Shown: positions 7,384-13,537 of the stretch, piece after piece
How positions within the stretch are numbered: position 1 is the first letter of the stretch
Layout of the letters: each line of letters opens with the position of its first letter
From: JBGTFE01 sp041747435
GTDB taxonomy: Bacteria > Acidobacteriota > Blastocatellia > Pyrinomonadales > Pyrinomonadaceae
Assembly: GCA_041747435.1 (NCBI GenBank)
Contig: JBGTFE010000103.1
Span: 1 to 16,690, forward strand
Reading direction: 5' to 3'
DNA length: 16,690 bases
Position numbers and translations under genes: made by a program
Notes under the pieces: model-generated
The model's database searches: none
The model's input: the letters and a program-made list of their open reading frames with translations, nothing else
Told to the model about the DNA's origin: nothing

Positions 7384-8244
7384 ATGTTGAATACGATCAG
7401 AGAAAATATTGAACGCCGCTTGGGAATCGAGCGGGTAAAACCGGCAAAAAATACCGCGAATGTTGAAAATCTCGCCCAATTTTCGAGGCGTTTTAAGGAT
7501 TGGCAGCCGAACGACAAATTAGACAATTATCCTTTTATTTCAAACACGAACGCGCCGTTTACGCCGATGCGCCGCGCGCTTCCGATGCTGAATCTGGCGC
7601 TGATTTCTTCAGCCGGAGCTTACATCGACGGCACCGAACCGTTCGACACTAACGCGAAAGACGGCGACATAAATTTTCGCGAAATTCCGATCGAAGTCGG
7701 CGCGACGGATTTGCTTTACGCGGTGCGCGGCTATGATACAACCGATGTCAAACAAGACCGAAACGCGCAAATTCCGATCGATCGTTTGCTCGAATACGAA
7801 GCGAACGCCGTGATCGGCAGACTCAATCACGTCTGGTGGAGTTTGAGCAGCTGGATTCCGAATTCCGCGCTGGTTGCGAACGAACTCGCACCAAAATTAG
7901 CCGAAAGATTGATGAAATATGAAGTGCAAGCCGCGCTTTTGATTCCCGCTTCGCGGCTTTGCCATCAAACTTTGGCGATCGCGGCGAGAGAAATTGAGCG
8001 CCGCGGTATTCCGACGATGCTGATCTCTGTTGATAAAAATTTGTCAGAAAATGTTCGCGCGCCGCGCACTGCTTATTACAAAGGCGAGTTCGGCTGCGTC
8101 GCCGGAAAACCGAATTGGAAGGAATATCAACTGCGTGTTTTGGACGAGTCTCTGCGCTGGATCGAAACGTTCGATCAGCCGGGCGCGAGAAAATTAGCCG
8201 TCGATCTGGAAACGGAAACGGAAGAATCGCGCGGCGAGAGATAG
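7384..8244 (+). CDS. GrdB-like reductase family protein without selenocysteine
   Basis: A 286-residue protein that looks like the glycine/sarcosine/betaine reductase selenoprotein B family (GrdB/PrdB type). Classical GrdB works in anaerobic Stickland metabolism with a selenocysteine coded by UGA. Short members such as this one also occur in aerobes, where the role is unknown. Supporting segments are ALISSAGAYIDGTEPFD at 72-88, FREIPIEV at 98-105, YDTTDVKQDRN at 117-127, PIDRLLEYEANAVIGRLNHV at 131-150, and the region around LLIPASRLCHQTLAIAAREI at 185-204. That last region corresponds to the redox-active site. Here it has a single Cys (C193) and no in-frame UGA, so selenocysteine is not used. 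The gene follows the DUF4149 gene by 9 bp. Its TAG stop touches the stop of the convergent gene without a gap. Family assignment is fairly good; the reaction is unknown. Confidence 0.7.
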   Translation: MLNTIRENIERRLGIERVKPAKNTANVENLAQFSRRFKDWQPNDKLDNYPFISNTNAPFTPMRRALPMLNLALISSAGAYIDGTEPFDTNAKDGDINFREIPIEVGATDLLYAVRGYDTTDVKQDRNAQIPIDRLLEYEANAVIGRLNHVWWSLSSWIPNSALVANELAPKLAERLMKYEVQAALLIPASRLCHQTLAIAAREIERRGIPTMLISVDKNLSENVRAPRTAYYKGEFGCVAGKPNWKEYQLRVLDESLRWIETFDQPGARKLAVDLETETEESRGER

Positions 8245-8847
8245 CTAAGGATTCATTTGCCAGTGTTTTATCCACTCGAGCGGATAGATCAGCATTATGA
8301 TATTGAGAATGAGACTGTCACGAATCCAGAAAAGAAGAATTATTTCAACCAGCACGAAGAACGCAAGTGAAAGCCAAAATCTAATTTTGTAAGCGAACCA
8401 AAAACCGAAACCGAAGCTAGCGATGTCGCCGAGCGAGTTGATGATCGAATCGCCGTAATAATCAAGTGAGATCGTTGCTTCGCGATAGCGTTCGATGATT
8501 GCGCTCGTGTTTTCCACGACTTCCCAAGCTGATTCGACGGAAATTGCGATCAAAAGTCGCCAAGCGAGCGGTATTTTCCGAAAGAGCAAAGACGCTATCC
8601 AGAAAAATAAAATGCCGTGAAGAATGTGCGTGAAAGTGTACGGATCGATAACGTGCTGCGAATTATGCGCGCTCAAAACTTCCCACGACCACGGCGCGTA
8701 ATCGCCTTGTTGGCACCACCAAACTCTGCCAAGCATCCGGAGCAGAAAGATCGAAAGAATCGTGCTTCCGAAAATCAAAAGCCACGGCACATAGTCTTTT
8801 GCCGAGTCAAAAACAAAAAATCGATTTTGATCGTGTTTATAATTCAA
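8245..8847 (-). CDS. DUF2585 (UPF0314-like) membrane protein
   Basis: A protein of about 200 residues resembling the DUF2585/UPF0314 family, of unknown function. Conserved-looking blocks are NSQHVIDPYTFTHILHG (around 62-78), VESAWEVVENTSAIIERYRE (around 104-123) and a following SLDYYGDSIINSLGD block. Hydrophobic stretches around the N-terminal LLIFGSTILSIFLL, the central ILFFWIASLLF and the C-terminal SLAFFVLVEIILLFWI make it an inner-membrane protein with several helices. The start must be TTG 8847: the frame is closed by a stop three codons upstream, and no ATG occurs before residue 38. This start lies inside the end of galU (11-bp overlap), which suggests translational coupling. The C-terminal stop abuts the stop of the convergent GrdB-like gene. 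Confidence 0.72.
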   Translation of the reverse strand: MNYKHDQNRFFVFDSAKDYVPWLLIFGSTILSIFLLRMLGRVWWCQQGDYAPWSWEVLSAHNSQHVIDPYTFTHILHGILFFWIASLLFRKIPLAWRLLIAISVESAWEVVENTSAIIERYREATISLDYYGDSIINSLGDIASFGFGFWFAYKIRFWLSLAFFVLVEIILLFWIRDSLILNIIMLIYPLEWIKHWQMNP

Positions 8848-9706
8848 GCGATTTTAAGTATTCGCGAAATTCCGCACCGAGATCGTCGCGTTTGAGAGCA
8901 AATTCGACCGTAGCGATCAAAAAACCCAGCTTATCGCCCGCGTCGTGTCTTATTCCGTCAAGCTTTACAGCATAAAAGTCGCGCGTTTTCAAAAGATCGC
9001 GCATTGCGTCCGTGATTTGAATTTCGCCGCCCGAACCTTTTCCCGTCGATTCGATCGCGTCAAAAATATCAGGCGTCAAAATGTATCGACCGATGATCGC
9101 CAGATCGGAAGGCGCGTCAGCGAATTTCGGTTTTTCGACCATATCTTTGATCTTAAAAACGTTCGGCTCAACCTCGTCGGCGTCGATCACACCGAAGCGC
9201 GAGATCGCTTCGCCCTCGATCCGCATCGTTGCAATGACGGGCGCGTTATATTTTTCGAAAACTTTGATCATCTGCCCGAGCGCCGGAGTTTCGGCGTCGA
9301 CAACGTCATCCGCAAGCAAAACCGCGAAAGGTTCGTTTCCGACAAAATCCTTTGCCTGAAGGATCGCGTGTCCCAAACCCAACGCCTGTTTTTGCCGCGT
9401 GTAGCTGATTCGCGCGATTTCCGAAATTGCTCTGACCTGTTCGAACATTTCTTCTTTGCCTTTTTCCTTAAGAAGATTTTCAAGCTCAAAGGAAATGTCG
9501 AAATGATTTTCGATCGCGCTTTTGTCGCGCCCGGTGATGATCAAAATCGACTCAATTCCGCAGGCGACGGCTTCTTCGACCGAATATTGGATCAGAGGTT
9601 TGTCGACAAGCGGCAGCATTTCTTTTGGCGAAGCTTTGGTGGCTGGCAAGAATCGCGTGCCGAGTCCGGCGGCGGGAAAAACTGCTTTGCGAACTTTGTT
9701 TGTCAT
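8837..9706 (-). CDS. galU: UTP--glucose-1-phosphate uridylyltransferase
   Basis: GalU makes UDP-glucose from UTP and glucose-1-phosphate in the cytoplasm, feeding surface polysaccharide and glycolipid synthesis. The 289-residue length is typical. The nucleotide-binding loop AVFPAAGLGTRFLPATKASP starts at residue 8, followed by KEMLPLVDKPLIQYSVEEA. Further family blocks are RQKQALGLGHAILQA, the VLLADDVVD metal and sugar-phosphate site, and a VEKP segment (IKDMVEKPKFADAPSDLAI). ATG 9706 is used; an open frame continues upstream, but the extra residues are arginine- and serine-rich, unlike GalU, and would run into serS. The triplet before the ATG is part of ACCTTTT, with no Shine-Dalgarno. It is transcribed away from serS and overlaps the DUF2585 start by 11 bp. 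It probably supplies UDP-glucose to the glycosyltransferases in the left part of the window. Confidence 0.95.
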   Translation of the reverse strand: MTNKVRKAVFPAAGLGTRFLPATKASPKEMLPLVDKPLIQYSVEEAVACGIESILIITGRDKSAIENHFDISFELENLLKEKGKEEMFEQVRAISEIARISYTRQKQALGLGHAILQAKDFVGNEPFAVLLADDVVDAETPALGQMIKVFEKYNAPVIATMRIEGEAISRFGVIDADEVEPNVFKIKDMVEKPKFADAPSDLAIIGRYILTPDIFDAIESTGKGSGGEIQITDAMRDLLKTRDFYAVKLDGIRHDAGDKLGFLIATVEFALKRDDLGAEFREYLKSLEL

Positions 9707-9745
9707 AAAAGGTTTGTTAAATTTTCTGTTTGAAACAAATAAGAA

Positions 9746-9774
9746 ATTGTAGGTGAAAAATGGCTGAGAAACAA
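9746..9774 (-). promoter_or_regulatory. Sigma70-like promoter for galU
   Basis: On the minus strand, TTGTTT (9769-9774) and TACAAT (9746-9751) are separated by 17 bp. The -10 matches consensus at 5 of 6 positions. A start near 9739 would give a leader of about 33 nt before ATG 9706. It lies in the 118-bp divergent spacer with serS. No equally good serS promoter was found in the spacer. Confidence 0.45.
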
Positions 9775-9824
9775 ATCTTTGACGTGCGTCTGGAGAGCAA
9801 ATGCGGCGTAATAAATAAAGCAAA

Positions 9825-11108
9825 ATGTTAGATCTTAATTTTGTCAGATCAAATTTAGAAAAAGTCCGAAACGCGCTGATCGATCGCAATTTTCCGACCG
9901 ATTCACTCGAAAAATTCGCCGAGCTCGACATCGAGCGCCGCCGCGTTATCGGTGAAGCTGACAAGATCAATCAGCTGAGAAACGCATCGAGCAAAGAGAT
10001 CGGGGTGCTGATGCAAAGCGGAAAAAAGGATGAAGCCGAAGCAAAGAAGGCGGAAGTTGCGGGTTTGAAGGCAAAGCAAACCGAATTTGAAAAATTACGT
10101 GACGAATCCGAACTTGCGATGCATGAGCTTCTTGCAGGTTTGCCGAATCTTCCCGCAGACGATGTTCCGGTCGGAGTGGATGAAGAGGCAAACAAAGAAA
10201 TTCGCCGCTGGAGTGAACCGAAAGATTTCGATTTTGAAGTAAAAGATCACGTTGATCTGGGCGAAGCTCTTGGCATTCTTGATTTGGAGCGCGCGACAAA
10301 GATCGCCGGCTCGCGCTTTGCGATCCTAAACGGTGCGGGCGCGCGGCTCGAAAGAGCGCTTATCAATTTCATGCTCGATGTTCACACCACAGATCACGGC
10401 TATACGGAAACGCTGCCGCCGTTTTTGGTGAACCGCAAAACACTTTTCGGAACCAACCAACTTCCGAAATTTGAAGAAGATCTTTTTCATATAAAGGACG
10501 AGCGTGGTTTTGCTTTGATCCCAACCGCGGAAGTTCCGGTGACAAATTATCATGCCGAAGAGATTCTGGACGCGAGCGATCTTCCGAAGTATTACACCGC
10601 GTACACACCGTGTTTCCGCAGCGAAGCCGGAAGCTATGGAAAAGACACGCGCGGGCTTATTCGTCAGCACCAGTTTGATAAAGTCGAACTGGTAAAATTC
10701 TCGTTGCCGGAAAATTCCACCGAAGAGCACGAAAAATTGACGGCAAATGCCGAGCGAATTTTGCAGCTTCTCGGTTTGCCGTATCGCACCGTGGTGCTTT
10801 CAACGGGAGATATGGGATTCGGCGCGATGAAAACCTACGACATTGAAGTTTGGATCCCGTCGCAAAACACTTACCGCGAGATTTCAAGCTGTTCTAACTG
10901 TGGTGATTTTCAAGCCCGGCGGATGAATCTCAGATTCAGACGCGCAGGCGGCGCGAAACCGGAATTTGTTCATACACTGAACGGTTCGGGTCTCGCCGTC
11001 GGCAGAACGTGGATCGCGATCCTCGAAAACTACCAGGAAAAGGACGGCTCCATACTGATTCCTGAAGTCCTCCAGTCTTACATGAACGGTTTGGAGAAGA
11101 TCGGTTGA
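9825..11108 (+). CDS. serS: Serine--tRNA ligase
   Basis: Seryl-tRNA synthetase charges tRNA-Ser in the cytoplasm through a seryl-adenylate intermediate. The 427-residue length is standard. The N-terminal 110 residues form the tRNA-binding helical arm: it starts MLDLNFVRSNLEKVRNAL and has a long charged coiled coil around 28-105. The class II core follows. The TAEVP serine-site motif is at 234-238, motif 2 spans CFRSEAGSYG (263-272) to HQFDKVE (282-288), and motif 3 is LNGSGLAVGRTWIAILENYQ (385-404). The SSCSNCGDFQARRM block lies at 354-367. ATG 9825 gives the canonical N-terminus; upstream sequence has no ribosome binding site. It is divergent from galU. The mazEF module starts 31 bp after the stop, so read-through into it is likely. 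Confidence 0.97.
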   Translation: MLDLNFVRSNLEKVRNALIDRNFPTDSLEKFAELDIERRRVIGEADKINQLRNASSKEIGVLMQSGKKDEAEAKKAEVAGLKAKQTEFEKLRDESELAMHELLAGLPNLPADDVPVGVDEEANKEIRRWSEPKDFDFEVKDHVDLGEALGILDLERATKIAGSRFAILNGAGARLERALINFMLDVHTTDHGYTETLPPFLVNRKTLFGTNQLPKFEEDLFHIKDERGFALIPTAEVPVTNYHAEEILDASDLPKYYTAYTPCFRSEAGSYGKDTRGLIRQHQFDKVELVKFSLPENSTEEHEKLTANAERILQLLGLPYRTVVLSTGDMGFGAMKTYDIEVWIPSQNTYREISSCSNCGDFQARRMNLRFRRAGGAKPEFVHTLNGSGLAVGRTWIAILENYQEKDGSILIPEVLQSYMNGLEKIG

Positions 11109-11133
11109 CGAATTGCGTTTTTGTAATTACGAT
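11105..11133 (+). promoter_or_regulatory. Promoter-like site overlapping the serS stop, reading into mazE
   Basis: TTGACG (11105-11110, 5 of 6 consensus) and TACGAT (11128-11133, 4 of 6) are separated by exactly 17 bp. The -35 overlaps the serS stop codon. Only 6 bases separate the -10 from ATG 11140, so transcription would start at or next to the mazE start codon and give a leaderless message. The site could serve the toxin-antitoxin module independently of serS. Confidence 0.4.
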
Positions 11134-11139
11134 GTAGTT

Positions 11140-11388
11140 ATGAAAACGCAGATCGTGACGATCGGTAATTCACAAGGCATCAGAATTCCAAAAATTTTAC
11201 TTGAACAGAGCAGCCTTCAAAGCGAGGTAGAACTTGAAGTTTGCAGCGAAGGAATCTTGATCCGCCCCGCAAAAAGGACGCGCGACGGCTGGGACGCCGA
11301 ATTCAAATCAGTGAGCGAGAGCGACGATGACGAAATGCCGGATGAGGACATTCCTTCATCGTTTGACCGAAAAAAATGGCAATGGTAA
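11140..11388 (+). CDS. mazE: AbrB/MazE-type antitoxin
   Basis: An 82-residue antitoxin of the MazE/AbrB swapped-hairpin family. The N-terminal MKTQIVTIGNSQGIRIPKIL is the DNA-binding beta-hairpin domain, with the usual GNSxGIRIPK signature. The remainder is acidic (ESDDDEMPDEDIP) and ends in an aromatic tail (FDRKKWQW), the kind of flexible region that occupies the toxin's active site. ATG 11140 is chosen because it starts the domain precisely; a TTG at 11113 would add nine unrelated residues. It overlaps the toxin gene by 13 bp and follows serS by 31 bp. As in this family generally, it probably represses its own promoter. No Shine-Dalgarno is visible. Confidence 0.9.
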   Translation: MKTQIVTIGNSQGIRIPKILLEQSSLQSEVELEVCSEGILIRPAKRTRDGWDAEFKSVSESDDDEMPDEDIPSSFDRKKWQW

Positions 11389-11702
11389 AGCGTTTCGAAA
11401 TATATCTTATCAATCGCGACGATACCTCGCCGGATCAGGCAAAGAATACGCGCCCGGGCTTGATCATCTCGCCTGACGAAATGAATCGTCATATTCAATC
11501 GGTGATCATCGCGCCGATCGCCTCGGCAAACGCGGCTTCTCCGACGCGTATAGCGTTCGAGTTGTTGGGTAAGGACCGAATGATCGTTCTTGATCAGATT
11601 CGGACGGTTGATAAAGTAAGACTTGTCAAAAAAATCGGCGAGATCGACGATGCAGCCCGGATCAAAGTTCTCGAGACATTGCGCGAAATGTTTGCCGATT
11701 AG
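11376..11702 (+). CDS. mazF: MazF/PemK-type endoribonuclease toxin
   Basis: A 108-residue toxin of the MazF/PemK family, which cuts mRNA at short sequence motifs and is neutralised by the gene product upstream. The fold is recognisable from an N-terminal beta strand (RFEIYLINRDD), the TRPGLIISPDEMN segment (25-37) containing the likely catalytic Arg26, VIIAPIASA (43-51), and the C-terminal helices from IRTVDKVRLVKKIGEID onward. One feature is odd: the Thr usually found after the API strand appears to be replaced by Ala49-Ser50. Alignment by eye may be off by one. Two ATGs (11376 and 11382) are possible; both overlap mazE, by 13 or 7 bp, which fits coupled translation. The next gene starts 2 bp after the stop. 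Confidence 0.88.
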   Translation: MAMVKRFEIYLINRDDTSPDQAKNTRPGLIISPDEMNRHIQSVIIAPIASANAASPTRIAFELLGKDRMIVLDQIRTVDKVRLVKKIGEIDDAARIKVLETLREMFAD

Positions 11703-11704
11703 CA

Positions 11705-12178
11705 ATGTTCAAATTGAAAAAGATACTCTCAGGCGGGCAAACGGGAGCAGACCGTGCGGCTTTTGATTTCGCACTTGCGAATAAGATCGAGATAGGCGGA
11801 TTCGTTCCCAAAAATCGTCTAGCTGAAGACGGCAGAATTCCCAAAAAATACAACAATTTAAAAGAAACGGACACGATCGACCCGATAGAAAGAACCAAAC
11901 TGAACGTAAAATATTCGGACGCTACATTGATTTTGTCCAACGGCGAACTAAAGGGCGGCTCAAAACGGACGGCGGAATTTGCCGAAAAATGCGGAAAGCC
12001 TTTTCTTCATGTCGATTTTTCAGTTTTGAAAATAAGCGGTGCGGTGAAAAAGGTGAGAAAATGGCTCGAATCAATTGAAGGTAACACGCTGAACGTTGCC
12101 GGCGCCCGGGCGTCGGAAGATGCGGAAATTTATTCGCAAACCAAAGAGTTTTTGCAGGAATTATTCAAAATGAAATGA
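11705..12178 (+). CDS. Putative molybdenum carrier protein (SLOG superfamily)
   Basis: A 157-residue protein resembling the putative molybdenum carrier family (MoCo_carrier), part of the Rossmann-like SLOG/LOG superfamily that includes nucleotide-binding and nucleotide-cleaving proteins. The phosphate-binding loop is ILSGGQTGADRAAFDFAL at 7-24. Further family blocks are IGGFVPKNRLAEDGRIPKKY at 30-49, RTKLNVKYSDATLILSNGE at 63-81, a GGSKRTAEFAEKCGKPFLHV block after it, and NTLNVAGARASEDAEIY at 126-142. It is cytoplasmic and full length. It begins 2 bp after mazF, so it belongs to the toxin-antitoxin transcript. Only one molybdenum-carrier homologue class has been shown to bind cofactor; a role here in binding a nucleotide or cofactor is inference. 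It converges with the GNAT gene, with an 8-bp gap and no terminator. Confidence 0.78.
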   Translation: MFKLKKILSGGQTGADRAAFDFALANKIEIGGFVPKNRLAEDGRIPKKYNNLKETDTIDPIERTKLNVKYSDATLILSNGELKGGSKRTAEFAEKCGKPFLHVDFSVLKISGAVKKVRKWLESIEGNTLNVAGARASEDAEIYSQTKEFLQELFKMK

Positions 12179-12186
12179 AGTAACGA

Positions 12187-12711
12187 TTACCTATTTTCAT
12201 ATTCGGCGCGCAAGATCCGCCAGTGCCAAATGTGACCATCTTCCTCGTCGAAAGTCTCACCGATCTTTGTCATTCCGCATTTTAGCAAGACTTTGCCAGA
12301 GGCATTTTCTTCCGCTAGCGTATGCGCATCTACGATTTTCACAACGTTGTGTGAGAACGAGAAATCGATCATTCCTTTCGCGGCTTCAGTGGCAAGTCCG
12401 CGATACTGATATTGGGGTGCGATCGCATAGCCGATCTCAACCATACCGATCTCATCAGGCGCTCCTTTAAAACCACCGGTTCCGATTATTTTATTTTCGG
12501 GTTTAAAAAGAATTACGCGCATTCCCCACGTCAAAGCCGAGGAGTCTTTTTCTAGCATCTTTTTCGCGCCGGAAACGGCTTCGGGAAACGCGAGCCAATT
12601 ATCCGCCAAGCCGGCGCCCAGCAAATCTGAAAAGCTCTTTTCGTTTTCGAGCAAGGCGTCAAGATGGGCTGCGGTGCAGGCTATGAGCTTTAATCTTTCG
12701 GTTTCTATCAT
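12187..12711 (-). CDS. GNAT N-acetyltransferase (RimJ/RimL-like)
   Basis: A 174-residue cytoplasmic GNAT acetyltransferase of the RimJ/RimL type, using acetyl-CoA to acetylate a protein N-terminus or a small amine. The N-terminus MIETERLKLIACTAAHLDAL is typical of this subgroup. The acetyl-CoA pyrophosphate loop is in motif A, EIGYAIAPQYQYRGLATEAA, with the expected Q-x-x-R-G-x-A pattern. The following strand and helix (KIVDAHTLAEENASGKVLLKCGM) is motif B, including the conserved N-x-x-S-x-x-x-L-x-K-x-G-M. The length is normal. ATG 12711 is used and has no ribosome binding site. A terminator lies just upstream, so the gene needs its own promoter or depends on read-through. The substrate cannot be predicted. 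Confidence 0.87.
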   Translation of the reverse strand: MIETERLKLIACTAAHLDALLENEKSFSDLLGAGLADNWLAFPEAVSGAKKMLEKDSSALTWGMRVILFKPENKIIGTGGFKGAPDEIGMVEIGYAIAPQYQYRGLATEAAKGMIDFSFSHNVVKIVDAHTLAEENASGKVLLKCGMTKIGETFDEEDGHIWHWRILRAEYENR

Positions 12712-12725
12712 TATTTTTAAACAGC

Positions 12726-12760
12726 AAAAAAAGCACGAGCCGATCGCTCATGCTTTTTTT
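12726..12760 (-). terminator. Rho-independent terminator of the FecR-like gene
   Basis: An A-run, stem and T-run surround a 5-base loop. The arms gcacgagc (12733-12740) and gctcatgc (12746-12753) pair with one C-A mismatch, flanked by seven A (12726-12732) and seven T (12754-12760). It lies 22 bp beyond the stop of the gene at 12783 on the minus strand. The symmetric A/T flanks would also allow termination from the other strand. Confidence 0.85.
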
Positions 12761-12782
12761 GACTCGACATCTGAATCAAGAA

Positions 12783-13346
12783 TTATCTTGCCGGGCTAAC
12801 AATCGGACGGTCGTCGTTATTTGTCATAATATATACAACTGCAACGCCGACGGCAGCCCCGAAAATAAGGAGCGGAACTAAGATACTATTATCGTCATCA
12901 TCGTCGTCATCCTGTCGCGCGGATTTAACCGGAAGATTCGTCATTGCGTTGTCAATATTTACAACGACACCTTCATTATTAAATACCTTAACGTCTCCGG
13001 CGGTAAGTCTTCCGGAAATGGTGTTTTCATTAAAACTCAAACTCAAAACCGAATTAGGAGCCAGGTTCAAATAACCCAATTTTCCTAACTTAACGGTCGC
13101 AGAAGCGTTTTCCGACGTAGTAATTTCGCCGGCGTTAAAAAACGTGCGTCCGCTGAATGCGCGCTCGCCGTTAAGTAGAACCGTAGGCGCGACACCGTTA
13201 ACACCGTGACCTGAAACAATGATTTCGCCCGCTAATGATGCTCCCGGGACTGCTAAAGCAATCATGGACGTACTGACAAATACAGTGACCATTAAGCAGA
13301 CCGCAATCACATTTCGAACTCCGCCTGCCCTTTCATTTTTATTCAT
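12783..13346 (-). CDS. Secreted or membrane FecR-like protein with a poly-Asp tract
   Basis: The function is not known. The 187-residue protein starts with a charged N-terminus and a hydrophobic stretch (about 12-34), then a possible signal peptidase site near ALA-VPG or SLA-GE (32-41). The central part (about 42-135) is beta-rich. Its segment NLAPNSVLSLSFNENTISG, followed by LTAGDVKVFNNEG, resembles the FecR-type double-glycine beta repeats that set thresholds or bind glycans. A run of seven Asp (146-152) precedes a second hydrophobic helix (154-174) and a short tail ending in IVSPAR. It is therefore probably anchored in the membrane or envelope by its C-terminus. It has the only strong Shine-Dalgarno in the window (GAGAGG, about 8 nt before ATG 13346), a promoter-like site and its own terminator. 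It thus looks like an independently and well expressed unit. Confidence 0.75.
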   Translation of the reverse strand: MNKNERAGGVRNVIAVCLMVTVFVSTSMIALAVPGASLAGEIIVSGHGVNGVAPTVLLNGERAFSGRTFFNAGEITTSENASATVKLGKLGYLNLAPNSVLSLSFNENTISGRLTAGDVKVFNNEGVVVNIDNAMTNLPVKSARQDDDDDDDNSILVPLLIFGAAVGVAVVYIMTNNDDRPIVSPAR

Positions 13347-13392
13347 TACCTGACCCTCTCTTTTAGTTAAATTTAATGAAATTTATTGATTC

Positions 13393-13421
13393 ACTTTACC
13401 CCTAAACAAATGGAAAGTCAA
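13393..13421 (-). promoter_or_regulatory. Sigma70-like promoter of the FecR-like gene
   Basis: On the minus strand, TTGACT (13416-13421, 5 of 6 consensus) and TAAAGT (13393-13398, 4 of 6) are separated by 17 bp. The predicted start near 13386 gives a leader of about 40 nt containing the Shine-Dalgarno. A 10-bp direct repeat, ttattgattc, occurs at 13383-13392 (at the predicted start) and again at 13467-13476. Confidence 0.5.
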
Positions 13422-13537
13422 AGTTTTCATCGAAAAAATTTGCAAAATCGATAGTAGAGCAATAAATTATTGATTCGTAACAATTCGTCGAAAACTCATT
13501 TTAAGCCTAAAAACGCGGGCTTTTTCAGCGACCGATC

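Noticed and set aside
7954..7980. Selenocysteine site in the GrdB-like gene
   Set aside because: The matching region has no in-frame UGA and keeps an ordinary Cys, so no recoding is needed.
8945..9733. Long open frame of about 262 codons on the plus strand opposite galU
   Set aside because: It lies fully antisense to a clear galU, has arginine- and phenylalanine-rich content typical of a shadow frame, and shows no recognisable motif.
9707..9970. N-terminal extension of galU by 88 codons
   Set aside because: It would overlap serS and adds residues foreign to GalU; the conserved N-terminus starts at ATG 9706.
13503..13525. Hairpin with a T-run after mazG (aagcc ... gggcttttt)
   Set aside because: The stem is only about five pairs, and the T-run is on the wrong side for mazG transcription; it would suit only a plus-strand transcript, for which no gene exists.
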